Source: Quinella sp. 1Q5 (GTDB lineage: Bacteria > Bacillota > Negativicutes > Selenomonadales > Selenomonadaceae). From it: a stretch of DNA of 32,570 nt. The DNA lies in NCBI GenBank assembly GCA_014764605.1, contig JACXWG010000017.1, forward strand, positions 1-32,570. Reading direction: 5' to 3'. Position 1 is the first letter of the stretch. Each line of letters starts with the position of its first letter. The translations under genes and the position numbers were made by a program. This document shows, piece by piece, positions 20,108 to 27,704 of this stretch. Below the pieces are notes generated by a model, which had not been told where the DNA came from, searched no databases, and was given only the letters and a program-made list of their open reading frames with translations.

Positions 20108-20110
20108 CTA
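20108..20110 (-). other. zorA: In-frame amber codon interrupting zorA (codon 210)
   Basis: The frame beginning at TTG 20737 and the frame ending at TGA 18959 are identical (distance divisible by 3), and this TAG is the only stop between them. TAG is a genuine stop in this genome: comEC, the small brnT partner and the PIN/TRAM gene end with it. A single C-to-T change from CAG would create it. It could be a nonsense mutation, a suppressed codon or a sequencing error. Confidence 0.9.
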
Positions 20111-20737
20111 GGCTTCGATGTAATTATCCTTAAGCCAATCTTCAATCGAACGGCGCGGATACATTTCGTCCAATTTGCTCGCCAAAGCTTGAACGTTGCC
20201 TTGAAACTTTTTTATCAGCAAATGATGAATGACGCTGTAAATAATCGCGCCGCCAATCCCAACCAGCGAAGTCACGAACGCCGACTCCACGCCCGACAAA
20301 AGATTTTTTATGCCGTCCTTTAAAACCTCAATGTTGCCGCTCGTCATGTCCACGCCGCTAAGCCCGACCGTCAAGCCCGCGAACGTCCCCAGAATCCCTA
20401 AGCCCGTGAATATCCCGCCGTAGTTCTGCCAAAACGTCATGTTCATATCCCGCGTTAAAGCTTGCGGCGTAAAGAATTCTGCGGCGTCCGTCGTCGAATA
20501 GGCTCGCTCTTGAGTTTTAGTCAGCGTCTGTTCAAAGCCCCTCCATACCGGCGCGAGTGATTCTGATTCTGTCAACGCGGCGGCTATGTCTTGAGCATTA
20601 AGAACTCGTTCGATTTCCTTGTTGAGGTTGCGAACCTTCCGTACACAAAACCAACCATACAGCGCGAATAAAATCACAGCACCGGCAATCGACGCCGCGC
20701 CCCACGACGACCAAAATATTTTGCTTAACGTTTCCAA
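20108..20737 (-). CDS. zorA: ZorA motor region, MotA-like, ending at an amber codon
   Basis: 209 residues ahead of TAG. The predicted membrane helices are ~12-31, ~106-127 (YGGIFTGLGILGTFAGLTVG) and ~150-172 (ESAFVTSLVGIGGAIIYSV), with the MotA/ExbB-type glycine-rich pair. The start is TTG directly after the TAA of the kinase gene, with AAGGAG 8 nt upstream. The frame ends at codon 210 (TAG) right after the membrane part and reopens in frame for the tail. Full ZorA would be 592 residues, in the range expected for the family. As it stands, the product would be a motor lacking its tail. Confidence 0.85.
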   Translation of the reverse strand: METLSKIFWSSWGAASIAGAVILFALYGWFCVRKVRNLNKEIERVLNAQDIAAALTESESLAPVWRGFEQTLTKTQERAYSTTDAAEFFTPQALTRDMNMTFWQNYGGIFTGLGILGTFAGLTVGLSGVDMTSGNIEVLKDGIKNLLSGVESAFVTSLVGIGGAIIYSVIHHLLIKKFQGNVQALASKLDEMYPRRSIEDWLKDNYIEA

Positions 20738-22165
20738 TTATGCCGTCTCCTTTATCGGAATGATAAGAGTAAAAGTCGTGCCCTTGCCCAGCTCGCTTGC
20801 GACGGAAATTTTAATCTCGTGGCTGTCAGCAATCCATTTGGCAATCGACAAACCAAGCCCGCTACCGTTCGCCTCGCTGACTAAATCTTCGCTGTCGATA
20901 CGGAAGAAACGGTCGAAGATTTTATCCATGTTCTCCGGCGCAATGCCAATCCCCGAATCCGATATGCTGAGAGAAACTTTATTGCCCGCAATCGTCGACG
21001 AAACTTTGATTGAGCCGCCTTCGGGCGTGTACTTAACCGCGTTGTCCAAAAAAATCCTAAGCATCTGTCTAATCGTCGTCTCGTCGCCGAAAATCTTCGC
21101 GGGCGTGTTCTTTGTAAGTTCAACTTCATGCGTCTTAACTACGGTCTTCATCTTGCTCATCACGTCGCCGACAATGTCATCCAAGTCCAAAGTCTTTTTG
21201 TTAAGCTTTTGCCGGTGCTGGTCAGTTCTCGAAAGGAACAACAGATTTTCCAAAAGGGCTTGCATATTCTGCGCTTCGGAACCGATGACTTTAAGATTTT
21301 CCTTGAGCAAAGCCTCGTCCGCCGTGCCGTAGGTCTCTATGAAGTCAATATAGCCTTTGATGACTGCGGCGGGCGTCCTAAGTTCGTGGGAGGCGTCGGA
21401 TACGAACTTTTGCTGCTTACTTATGCCGCCCTGCAATCGGTCTAGCATTTGGTTTAAAGTCTTGGCGAGTTCGTTAAGTTCGTCGTTCGCCGTGCCGATT
21501 GGAATTCGTCCGCTCATTTTCTCGAAGGCAATTTCCCGCGCCAATTCGTTCATGGTCTTAATCGGCGTCAATATCCTGCGGCTTAGCGCGTAGCCCACGC
21601 CGATTGATAGAAGAATCCCTAAGAAGTCCAAAGCCAATAAAAATTTTTCTAGGTCGTCGAAAAGTTTCAGCTCTGAAGTTATCGTGCGGAAGAAATAAAG
21701 CGTGACCGTCTCGCCGTCGTGCGTGTAATCCATTTTGGCACGGTAAATTAACGCGGAACCGATTCGGGCAATGTCAAACTCATTGTCGGCGAACATCGGC
21801 GGATTTTTCAAAAGCCCACTGTTGAACCGCTCAATCGACGGATACTTTGGGTCGGTGTCGATAAAAACGTTGCCGCGTTCGTCGACGGCTCTAAGGACGA
21901 CGCCCACAACCAATGCCCCGCGAAAGTCATTAGGATTATAAGTGCCGTAATTCTCCTCCAGCTCGTCGAGGACTTTTTTTATCTGCTCCATGCTGTAACG
22001 TATCGTCTTTTCGGCGGGGTCGTAAAGCGCAGTCATCACCCCGAACCACATCGCCGCATTAATTACCACCATTAACAAAAAAAAGCAGGCGGCGTAGCCC
22101 AGAGTTATCTTCGTGGATATTTCAAAGCCATTGACTCGGCGTTTAATCTTTTTGATGACGCTCAT
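20738..22165 (-). CDS. Membrane sensor histidine kinase (orphan, HAMP-HisKA-HATPase)
   Basis: 475 residues. TM1 lies at ~22-46, an extracytoplasmic sensor region at ~47-165 and TM2 at ~173-195. A HAMP segment (PIKTMNELAREIA onward) precedes the phosphoacceptor His260 in SDASHELRTP. The ATPase domain follows, with the N box LDNAVKYTPEGG, DSGIGIAPE, FDRFFRID and GSGLGLSIAKWI. All catalytic boxes are intact. No response regulator is encoded in the window, so the partner is elsewhere. The ATG lies inside der (23 nt overlap), and the TAA abuts the zorA start. The input signal is unknown; the layout places it upstream of the Zorya genes in one transcript. Confidence 0.93.
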   Translation of the reverse strand: MSVIKKIKRRVNGFEISTKITLGYAACFFLLMVVINAAMWFGVMTALYDPAEKTIRYSMEQIKKVLDELEENYGTYNPNDFRGALVVGVVLRAVDERGNVFIDTDPKYPSIERFNSGLLKNPPMFADNEFDIARIGSALIYRAKMDYTHDGETVTLYFFRTITSELKLFDDLEKFLLALDFLGILLSIGVGYALSRRILTPIKTMNELAREIAFEKMSGRIPIGTANDELNELAKTLNQMLDRLQGGISKQQKFVSDASHELRTPAAVIKGYIDFIETYGTADEALLKENLKVIGSEAQNMQALLENLLFLSRTDQHRQKLNKKTLDLDDIVGDVMSKMKTVVKTHEVELTKNTPAKIFGDETTIRQMLRIFLDNAVKYTPEGGSIKVSSTIAGNKVSLSISDSGIGIAPENMDKIFDRFFRIDSEDLVSEANGSGLGLSIAKWIADSHEIKISVASELGKGTTFTLIIPIKETA

Positions 22166-23495
22166 TATCGTCGTCCTTCTGATTGTGCTTGCGAACGATA
22201 AATTTTAGCGGCGTGCCCTCGAAACCAAAGCTATCACGCAACTTATTTTCTATGAACCGCAGATAGGAGAAGTGCAAAAGCTCTGGCTCGTTGACGAAAA
22301 TTATAAAACGTGGCGGCTTGATGTCGGCTTGCGTTACGAAGAAAATCTTTGCGGATTTGCCCTTTTTGCTCGGCGGCGGATTGACGGCTACGGCATCGCG
22401 TATCAGCTCGTTTAGGACGCTCGTTTGAATTCGCATTGATTGTTGCTCCGCCACGAACTTAACCAGCTCCGTTACACGGTCAACGCGTTGTCCAGTCAAA
22501 GCACTGATATAAACTACGGGCGCATATTGCAGAAAGCCTAGCCGTTCCCTAAGGTCGTCGGTGAAACGATTGGTTGAGCGGTCGTGCTTGTTCGGGAAGA
22601 TGTCCCACTTATTGACGACGATAACGCAACCTTTGCCCGAATCGTGAGCATAGCCCGCAATCTTTTTATCCTGCTCCGTGACCCCGGCGGGAGCTTCAAT
22701 CAGCATTAACACGACGTCTGCTCGGTCAATCGCACGTAGCGAACGAATCACGCTATAACGTTCGACTGGCTCATCAATCTTTGACTTGCGCCTCATGCCA
22801 GCCGTATCAATCAGCGTAAACTTTGTCCCGTCAACAAAAAAGTGCGTGTCGATAGCGTCGCGGGTCGTGCCGGGTATGTCGCTTACGATAACTCGTTCTT
22901 CGCCGAGCATTTTATTGACCAACGACGACTTGCCCACGTTCGGTCGCCCGATAACCGCAATCCTTATCTCGTCCTCGTCGCGAGTCTCCGCCTCAGCCTG
23001 TGGAAAAGTTTTAATCACCGTGTCTAGCAGGTCGCCCAAGTTAAGCGCATTGCTCGCGGATATTCCAATCGGTTCGCCGAGTCCGAGGTTATAGAACTCG
23101 TAAAGCTCGCTCTCCTGTTGCGGCGTATCGATTTTGTTTACGGCAAGGACAATCGGCTTTGAGGCTCCGCGCAGGAATTTTGCAACGTCCTCATCGTCAG
23201 CAGTCAAGCCCGACCGTCCATCGACGACGAATATAACCGCGTCCGCCTCCTCGACGGCAATTTTTGCTTGCGTTCGTATCTCCGTCAAAATCTTATCGGC
23301 GGATTTAATCTCTATGCCGCCCGTGTCTATCAGCGTGAACTCCTTATCAAGCCACGTCGCGTCCATGTATATTCTATCGCGTGTCACGCCCGCCATATCG
23401 TCGACAATCGACAGCCGCCGCTTTCCTATCTGATTAAACAGCGTCGACTTGCCCACGTTCGGTCGCCCGACTATCGCCACTATTGGTTTGCTCAT
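22143..23495 (-). CDS. der: Ribosome biogenesis GTPase Der (EngA)
   Basis: 450 residues with the two tandem GTPase domains unique to Der. G domain 1 begins IVGRPNVGKSTLFNQIGK near residue 7 (DTGG, then NKID) and G domain 2 begins VIGRPNVGKSSLVNKMLG near residue 180 (DTAGMRRKSK, then NKWD). A KH-like C-terminal domain ends LKFIVRKHNQKDDD. Der is known to be essential for 50S maturation. It starts with ATG immediately after the DUF512 gene stop and overlaps the histidine kinase start, so it lies inside a continuous operon. Confidence 0.97.
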   Translation of the reverse strand: MSKPIVAIVGRPNVGKSTLFNQIGKRRLSIVDDMAGVTRDRIYMDATWLDKEFTLIDTGGIEIKSADKILTEIRTQAKIAVEEADAVIFVVDGRSGLTADDEDVAKFLRGASKPIVLAVNKIDTPQQESELYEFYNLGLGEPIGISASNALNLGDLLDTVIKTFPQAEAETRDEDEIRIAVIGRPNVGKSSLVNKMLGEERVIVSDIPGTTRDAIDTHFFVDGTKFTLIDTAGMRRKSKIDEPVERYSVIRSLRAIDRADVVLMLIEAPAGVTEQDKKIAGYAHDSGKGCVIVVNKWDIFPNKHDRSTNRFTDDLRERLGFLQYAPVVYISALTGQRVDRVTELVKFVAEQQSMRIQTSVLNELIRDAVAVNPPPSKKGKSAKIFFVTQADIKPPRFIIFVNEPELLHFSYLRFIENKLRDSFGFEGTPLKFIVRKHNQKDDDNERHQKD

Positions 23496-24770
23496 TTAAA
23501 TTTCTCCTTCTAATGCCCGCCTGAACTCTGCGCCGTCGTGAATCGGCAAGACCTTAGCGGGTGCAAAGATTTCCCTAAGTTCGGCAAGTGTCACGTCGTC
23601 TAAGAAGACATCTTCTCCTGCCCTAAGTGCCGTCGCCGGTATCAATATCAAATCGCGTTCGCCGCCGCGCAAAGCCTCGATGATGTCCTGCCCTGTAAGC
23701 AAGCCCGACACGTTGACGCGTTCGCCGAAAAATTTATTTTCGACAGGAACAATCCGCACGTTCGGAACCGCGACCAACCGCTTTAAGACCTTAGCAAAGG
23801 AAGTCCCGCTGACTACGTCCACAACAATTTTTTTATCGGCGGCGAACGGCTCGGCTTTGAACTCTTCGATAAAGTTGCGAGTCATGCCAATTCCGTTTTC
23901 AATCTGCGGGAAGTCGTCATAGAACTCGACGGGCGGAAAATCCTTCTCGGCAAGGAAATAGAACTCATCACCCAAATAAACGAACGTCCGCCCCGACTCC
24001 TCGCGCAGTCTCCTCTGGTACGTCTTGACTTGCTTAATGACCTTAGCCGCTGACGCCTTATCGAATTGCTCAAGCGGGAACGGGTCGCGGCGATGGCGTG
24101 TCACTCCCACGGGCACTATCGCCAAGCTCAGCGCGTGTGGTCGACGCTTTAATATTTCCGTTATCGTGAAGTCAAGCTCCGCCCCGTCGTTTAACCCTTT
24201 GCACAGGACAACTTGCGTATGATACTCCACGCCAGCCCGCTCCAATTCGTCAAGTTGCGTCTTAATGTTCGCGCCAAATTTCGTCCGTAGCATTTTTGCC
24301 CTAAGGTCGGGATTCATTGCGTGAATTGACACGAACAGCGGCGACAGATGATATTTCTTTATGCGGCGGAAGTCTTTAGCGGTTAAGTTCGTCAGCGTGA
24401 TGAAGTTCCCGAACAGAAAAGACAGCCGATAATCATCGTCCTTGACTGATAACGTCGGACGCATGTTCGGCGCAATCATATCGACGAAGCAGAACACGCA
24501 ATGATTTTTACAACGCCGCACCCTGTCAAACACCGCCGATTCAAATTCCGCGCCAAGTTCCTCGTCCGCGTCCTTGTCGAAGGCAATAACTTCGCGTTCG
24601 CCGTCCGCATGCTCAATCAGTAGCTCAATCTCCTCGTCGGCAAGCATGAAACTTAAGTCGATTATGTCTAGCGGCGTTCGTCCGTTGACTTGCAAAATTT
24701 TATCGCCCGTGACAAGTTCGAGTTCCTCGGCAAGACTGCCTGCTTCAATCCGTGTGATTAGTCCGTTCAA
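23496..24770 (-). CDS. DUF512 family protein: PDZ-like plus radical-SAM-type iron-sulfur protein
   Basis: 424 residues from TTG at 24770. I chose this start because TGGAGG lies 7 nt upstream, just past the stop of the preceding gene; a 23-codon extension would run back into that gene. The N-terminal PDZ-like segment is GSLAEELELVTGDKILQVNG. A Cx3Cx2C cluster (Cys87, Cys91, Cys94) follows in CKNHCVFCF, then KDDDYRLSFLFGNFITLTNL, typical of this conserved family. The DUF512 domain is in the C-terminal half. The function is not established. It commonly neighbours der in Bacillota, as it does here (0 nt gap). Confidence 0.88.
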   Translation of the reverse strand: MNGLITRIEAGSLAEELELVTGDKILQVNGRTPLDIIDLSFMLADEEIELLIEHADGEREVIAFDKDADEELGAEFESAVFDRVRRCKNHCVFCFVDMIAPNMRPTLSVKDDDYRLSFLFGNFITLTNLTAKDFRRIKKYHLSPLFVSIHAMNPDLRAKMLRTKFGANIKTQLDELERAGVEYHTQVVLCKGLNDGAELDFTITEILKRRPHALSLAIVPVGVTRHRRDPFPLEQFDKASAAKVIKQVKTYQRRLREESGRTFVYLGDEFYFLAEKDFPPVEFYDDFPQIENGIGMTRNFIEEFKAEPFAADKKIVVDVVSGTSFAKVLKRLVAVPNVRIVPVENKFFGERVNVSGLLTGQDIIEALRGGERDLILIPATALRAGEDVFLDDVTLAELREIFAPAKVLPIHDGAEFRRALEGEI

Positions 24771-24783
24771 GTGAATGCCTCCA

Positions 24784-25950
24784 TTAACCGAACGCCGGCG
24801 GGTCTTTGGCAAGCTCCCAATACTTTTCCGCCTCAGCACGATTGCCCAACATGCCGTAGCAATCGCCGATTAACTGATAAGCATCGCCGCAACCCCAATT
24901 CAAAGCCTCCTGCGCATTGGCAAGAGCCTCCTCGTAATTGTGCATGTTGTAGAGTGCAAGCCCGCGGCTGTACCACGCCCGCCAATTACGCTCGTTGTAT
25001 TCGATAGCCCGGTCGGCATATTCAATCGCCTTAAGCGGGTCGCTCTTCGTGTAAATATACGCAAGCTCACCATAAGCCCCCGACATGTTGGGATTTAACC
25101 TTAACGCCTGTTCAAAGTCCGAGCGGGCAAGCTCAATGTCATCTTGATTCAAGTAACACAGCCCGCGATAAAAATAATTGTCCGCAACTGAAGGACGCAA
25201 CTCAATCGCCCGCGTGTAATCGCTCAAGCTTGCGGGATAATCTCTCGTGTAGTAAAGGAAATAATAGCCGCGAGCCTCATAAGCCAACGCATTCTGCGGA
25301 TTGAGTTCGATAGCCTCCGTCCAACAAGCCAAAGCCTTTTCGTATGCCCAATCCGAATTTATCAAGACATAGCGATTGCCTTCCTCAAGCTGAACGTTCG
25401 ACATGAAAATTTTATCAGCGGTCGCGAACTCGTTTTTAAGTTTTTCTTGCGCCTCTGGCGACTTTTTATCAGTAGCCTCCGCTTTGAGCCGTTCGATTAG
25501 CTTTTGTTGCTCGTCAATTTGCCTCTGCAGTTCGATATTCTTTTGAACAAGTGATTCACGCTCCGAGACGCCCTTTGAAATCCATTCGTCGACGTTATCA
25601 GTATCAATGCTTGCTAGAACCGTCGCCCGATACATAATGCCGCCGTACTCCTCCATTGGAATCATTTTATAATTGACGCTGATGACCTTGAGAATACCGC
25701 TTGTCATGCTCTCGACCTCGTCCGCGACGAGTTCAAAGTTCGACATTTTAGAATAACTTTTAATGTAAACGCCGGCTTTCTCTTGTGCGTTGCGTTCGGC
25801 GTAGAGTTTTGCGCGTTGTTTAGCCACGTCAGGAGTCTCAAAATCGCTCATAATGTATTCGCCTACGCCGTCATAATTTCTGACCTCGGCATTAACGGGA
25901 CTCGTGCCCATCAAACTGCCTAAGACAAGTGCCGCCAAAAACTTTCTCAC
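24784..25950 (-). CDS. Exported TPR-repeat protein
   Basis: 388 residues from GTG at 25950, preferred over TTG at 25956 because GGTGA lies 7 nt before it. A cleavable signal peptide is likely (RKFLAALVLGSLMG then SPVNAEV). Residues ~22-130 look like an envelope-associated LPP20/FlgT-like domain (GVGEYIMSDFETPDVAKQRA). A coiled coil is likely at ~130-170 (KNIELQRQIDEQQKLIERLK). From ~200 to the end there are about five TPR repeats (ACWTEAIELNPQNALAYEARG, SDYTRAIELRPSVADNYFYRG, and so on). It probably scaffolds envelope proteins; the partner is unknown. It is first in the leftward operon, under the promoter at 25982-26010. Confidence 0.85.
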   Translation of the reverse strand: MRKFLAALVLGSLMGTSPVNAEVRNYDGVGEYIMSDFETPDVAKQRAKLYAERNAQEKAGVYIKSYSKMSNFELVADEVESMTSGILKVISVNYKMIPMEEYGGIMYRATVLASIDTDNVDEWISKGVSERESLVQKNIELQRQIDEQQKLIERLKAEATDKKSPEAQEKLKNEFATADKIFMSNVQLEEGNRYVLINSDWAYEKALACWTEAIELNPQNALAYEARGYYFLYYTRDYPASLSDYTRAIELRPSVADNYFYRGLCYLNQDDIELARSDFEQALRLNPNMSGAYGELAYIYTKSDPLKAIEYADRAIEYNERNWRAWYSRGLALYNMHNYEEALANAQEALNWGCGDAYQLIGDCYGMLGNRAEAEKYWELAKDPPAFG

Positions 25951-25981
25951 GTCCAATCACCACTCGAAAAATTTTTCTGCG

Positions 25982-26010
25982 ATTATATCAAAGGGCTAAT
26001 CAAGTTGCAA
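25982..26010 (-). promoter_or_regulatory. Leftward sigma-70-type promoter of the TPR-der-kinase-Zorya-comEC operon
   Basis: Read on the minus strand, TTGCAA (26010-26005) is followed by exactly 17 nt and a perfect TATAAT (25987-25982). The expected start of transcription is near 25975, about 25 nt before the GTG of the TPR gene. It is the only clear promoter I find upstream of this 14 kb minus-strand block. Confidence 0.75.
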
Positions 26011-26033
26011 AGGGCGCGGGAAAGTAGTATACT
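26005..26033 (+). promoter_or_regulatory. Rightward sigma-70-type promoter of dapF-gmk-rpoZ-coaBC
   Basis: TTGCAA (26005-26010), exactly 17 nt, then TATACT (26028-26033), preceded by TAG. The start of transcription should be near 26040, just ahead of AAAGGAGG at 26043-26050 and the dapF ATG at 26059. The -35 hexamer is self-complementary and is the same one used by the leftward promoter, so the two cannot be occupied together. Confidence 0.78.
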
Positions 26034-26058
26034 GCGCCAATCAAAGGAGGTAGGAGTT

Positions 26059-26874
26059 ATGCAGAAGTTTGAAAAATGGCAAGGGTGCGGCAACGACTTT
26101 ATAATCATCGACCGCGTTGGCAACGAGATTGAAAGTCCGGAAAAGATTCAGCAGCTGTGCGATAGACACTTTGGCATTGGCGCGGACGGCGTGATTTACG
26201 TTCAAAACTCGACTAAGGCGGCAACCCGTATGAGAATATTTAACGCCGATGGTACCGAACCGGAGATGTGCGGCAATGGCATTCGTTGCTTTGCACGTTA
26301 CCTTTTGAGCGGCGATAAATTTTTCTCCGACGACGATTTGACGGTTGAAACTGGCGCGGGCGTCCTTACTGTCAGCATGAAATACGACTTGATAACCGTA
26401 GACATGGGCGAGCCGATTTTCGCGGCAAATGAAATTCCCGTGGCGGGCTTTGGCAGTCAAAAGCTGGTAGGCGAGCCTATCGAGGTTGACGGCGTCAAAT
26501 ACAAGATGACTTGTGTTAGCATGGGCAATCCGCATTGTGTTATCTTCGTCGACGATATTAAGGCGATTGACTTGGAGCACATCGGGTCGAAGTTTGAGAC
26601 GCATGAATATTTCCCGCGCAAGACGAATACCGAGTTCGTGCAGGTTATCGGGAAAGATAAGTTGCGTATGCGCGTTTGGGAACGCGGAAGCGGAATAACA
26701 TTGGCTTGCGGCACTGGGGCTTGTGCTACGGCGGTTGCGGCGAATCTCAACGGCTTGGCTGGCAAGAAGTCAACAGTTGTCCTCGACGGCGGCGAACTTC
26801 AAATCGATTGGCGCGAAAACAATCATATCTTCATGACGGGCGCGGCTGAACGAGTCTTTGTAGGTGAGTTCTAA
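26059..26874 (+). CDS. dapF: Diaminopimelate epimerase
   Basis: DapF converts LL- to meso-diaminopimelate for lysine and peptidoglycan synthesis. The product is 271 residues from the ATG at 26059, which has AAAGGAGG upstream. An in-frame extension back to 26005 would lie in the promoter and is rejected. The two catalytic cysteines are present: Cys71 in EMCGNGIRC and Cys217 in LACGTGACA. The N-terminal KWQGCGNDFIIID and the central GNPHCVIFVDD are also typical. The stop overlaps the gmk ATG. It implies a meso-DAP cell wall. Confidence 0.97.
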   Translation: MQKFEKWQGCGNDFIIIDRVGNEIESPEKIQQLCDRHFGIGADGVIYVQNSTKAATRMRIFNADGTEPEMCGNGIRCFARYLLSGDKFFSDDDLTVETGAGVLTVSMKYDLITVDMGEPIFAANEIPVAGFGSQKLVGEPIEVDGVKYKMTCVSMGNPHCVIFVDDIKAIDLEHIGSKFETHEYFPRKTNTEFVQVIGKDKLRMRVWERGSGITLACGTGACATAVAANLNGLAGKKSTVVLDGGELQIDWRENNHIFMTGAAERVFVGEF

Positions 26875-27479
26875 TGCGCAAGGGGCTTTTGATAGTCGTT
26901 TCAGGGGCGAGCGGCACGGGCAAGGGCACAGTCTGTAAGAAAATCCTAGCTGACTTGCCCGAAGTCGCTTATTCAATCTCGGCGACGACTAGGAAACCGC
27001 GACCAAGTGAAATCGACGGCAAGGAATATTACTTCTTGAGCGTCGACGAGTTCAAAGCTTGGATTGCCGAAGAAAAATTCCTCGAATACGCCGAAGTCTA
27101 CGGGAATTTCTACGGCACGCCGCTAAATAAGATTGAGGAGCGGTTGAATCGCGGCGAAGATATTCTTTTGGAAATCGATGTTCAAGGCGCGTTGAACGTA
27201 AAGCGCAAATGCCCCGACGGAGTTTATATTTTCCTCCTGCCGCCGAGTTTGGAGGAGCTTAAGAGCCGAATTGAGGGTCGCGGCACCGAAAATCCGGAAA
27301 GCCTAGCCCGTCGATTGAAAAACGCCGTCGCGGAGATTAAAATCGGTCTGGAATATGATTATGCCGTCGTGAATGACACGATTGATAACGCGGCGGAACA
27401 AATTAAAGCGATTTTGACGGCGGAACGCTTAAAAGTCGCTCGCAACGCTGAAAAATTTGATTTTAAGGAAGGATTTTAA
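26874..27479 (+). CDS. gmk: Guanylate kinase
   Basis: 201 residues, normal length. Gmk phosphorylates GMP to GDP using ATP. The P-loop is SGASGTGKGT near residues 10-19. The GMP-binding region has SATTRKPRPSEIDGKEYYFL and FLEYAEVYGNFYGTP, and the lid and base-binding part is LEIDVQGALNVK. The ATG shares one base with the dapF stop (TAATG). It is followed directly by rpoZ. Confidence 0.97.
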   Translation: MRKGLLIVVSGASGTGKGTVCKKILADLPEVAYSISATTRKPRPSEIDGKEYYFLSVDEFKAWIAEEKFLEYAEVYGNFYGTPLNKIEERLNRGEDILLEIDVQGALNVKRKCPDGVYIFLLPPSLEELKSRIEGRGTENPESLARRLKNAVAEIKIGLEYDYAVVNDTIDNAAEQIKAILTAERLKVARNAEKFDFKEGF

Positions 27480-27701
27480 ATGAAATTAAAAGAAGACGTG
27501 CTGAGCATGGTAAATCCTTCGACGGATTCAATGCTAAAGCAAACGCACAGCCGCTACGCCCTTGTTGTTCTCGCAAGTAAACGCGCTCGCGAACTTTTGA
27601 GCGGAAAACCTTGCCGAGTGGAGAAACGCGCAAGTAAATTCGTCACAAACGCGATGGAAGAGATTAACGAGGGCAAAATCACCTACGAGATAAAGGATTG
27701 A
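27480..27701 (+). CDS. rpoZ: DNA-directed RNA polymerase omega subunit
   Basis: 73 residues. Omega chaperones the beta-prime subunit in RNA polymerase. It has the conserved N-terminal region with SRYALVVLASKRARELL (MVNPSTDSMLKQTHSRYALV), and a C-terminal NAMEEINEGKITYE. It starts directly after the gmk stop, with AAGGAAGGA inside gmk as ribosome site. The gmk-rpoZ-coaBC order is widespread in Bacillota and supports the call. Confidence 0.93.
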   Translation: MKLKEDVLSMVNPSTDSMLKQTHSRYALVVLASKRARELLSGKPCRVEKRASKFVTNAMEEINEGKITYEIKD

Positions 27702-27704
27702 GCT

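Noticed and set aside
20108-20110. Reassignment of TAG to an amino acid, including pyrrolysine, as explanation of the zorA amber
   Set aside because: At least three other genes here end in TAG, with sensible C-termini and neighbours, and no downstream RNA structure or Pyl gene is visible. Read-through by a suppressor remains possible, but a code change is not supported.
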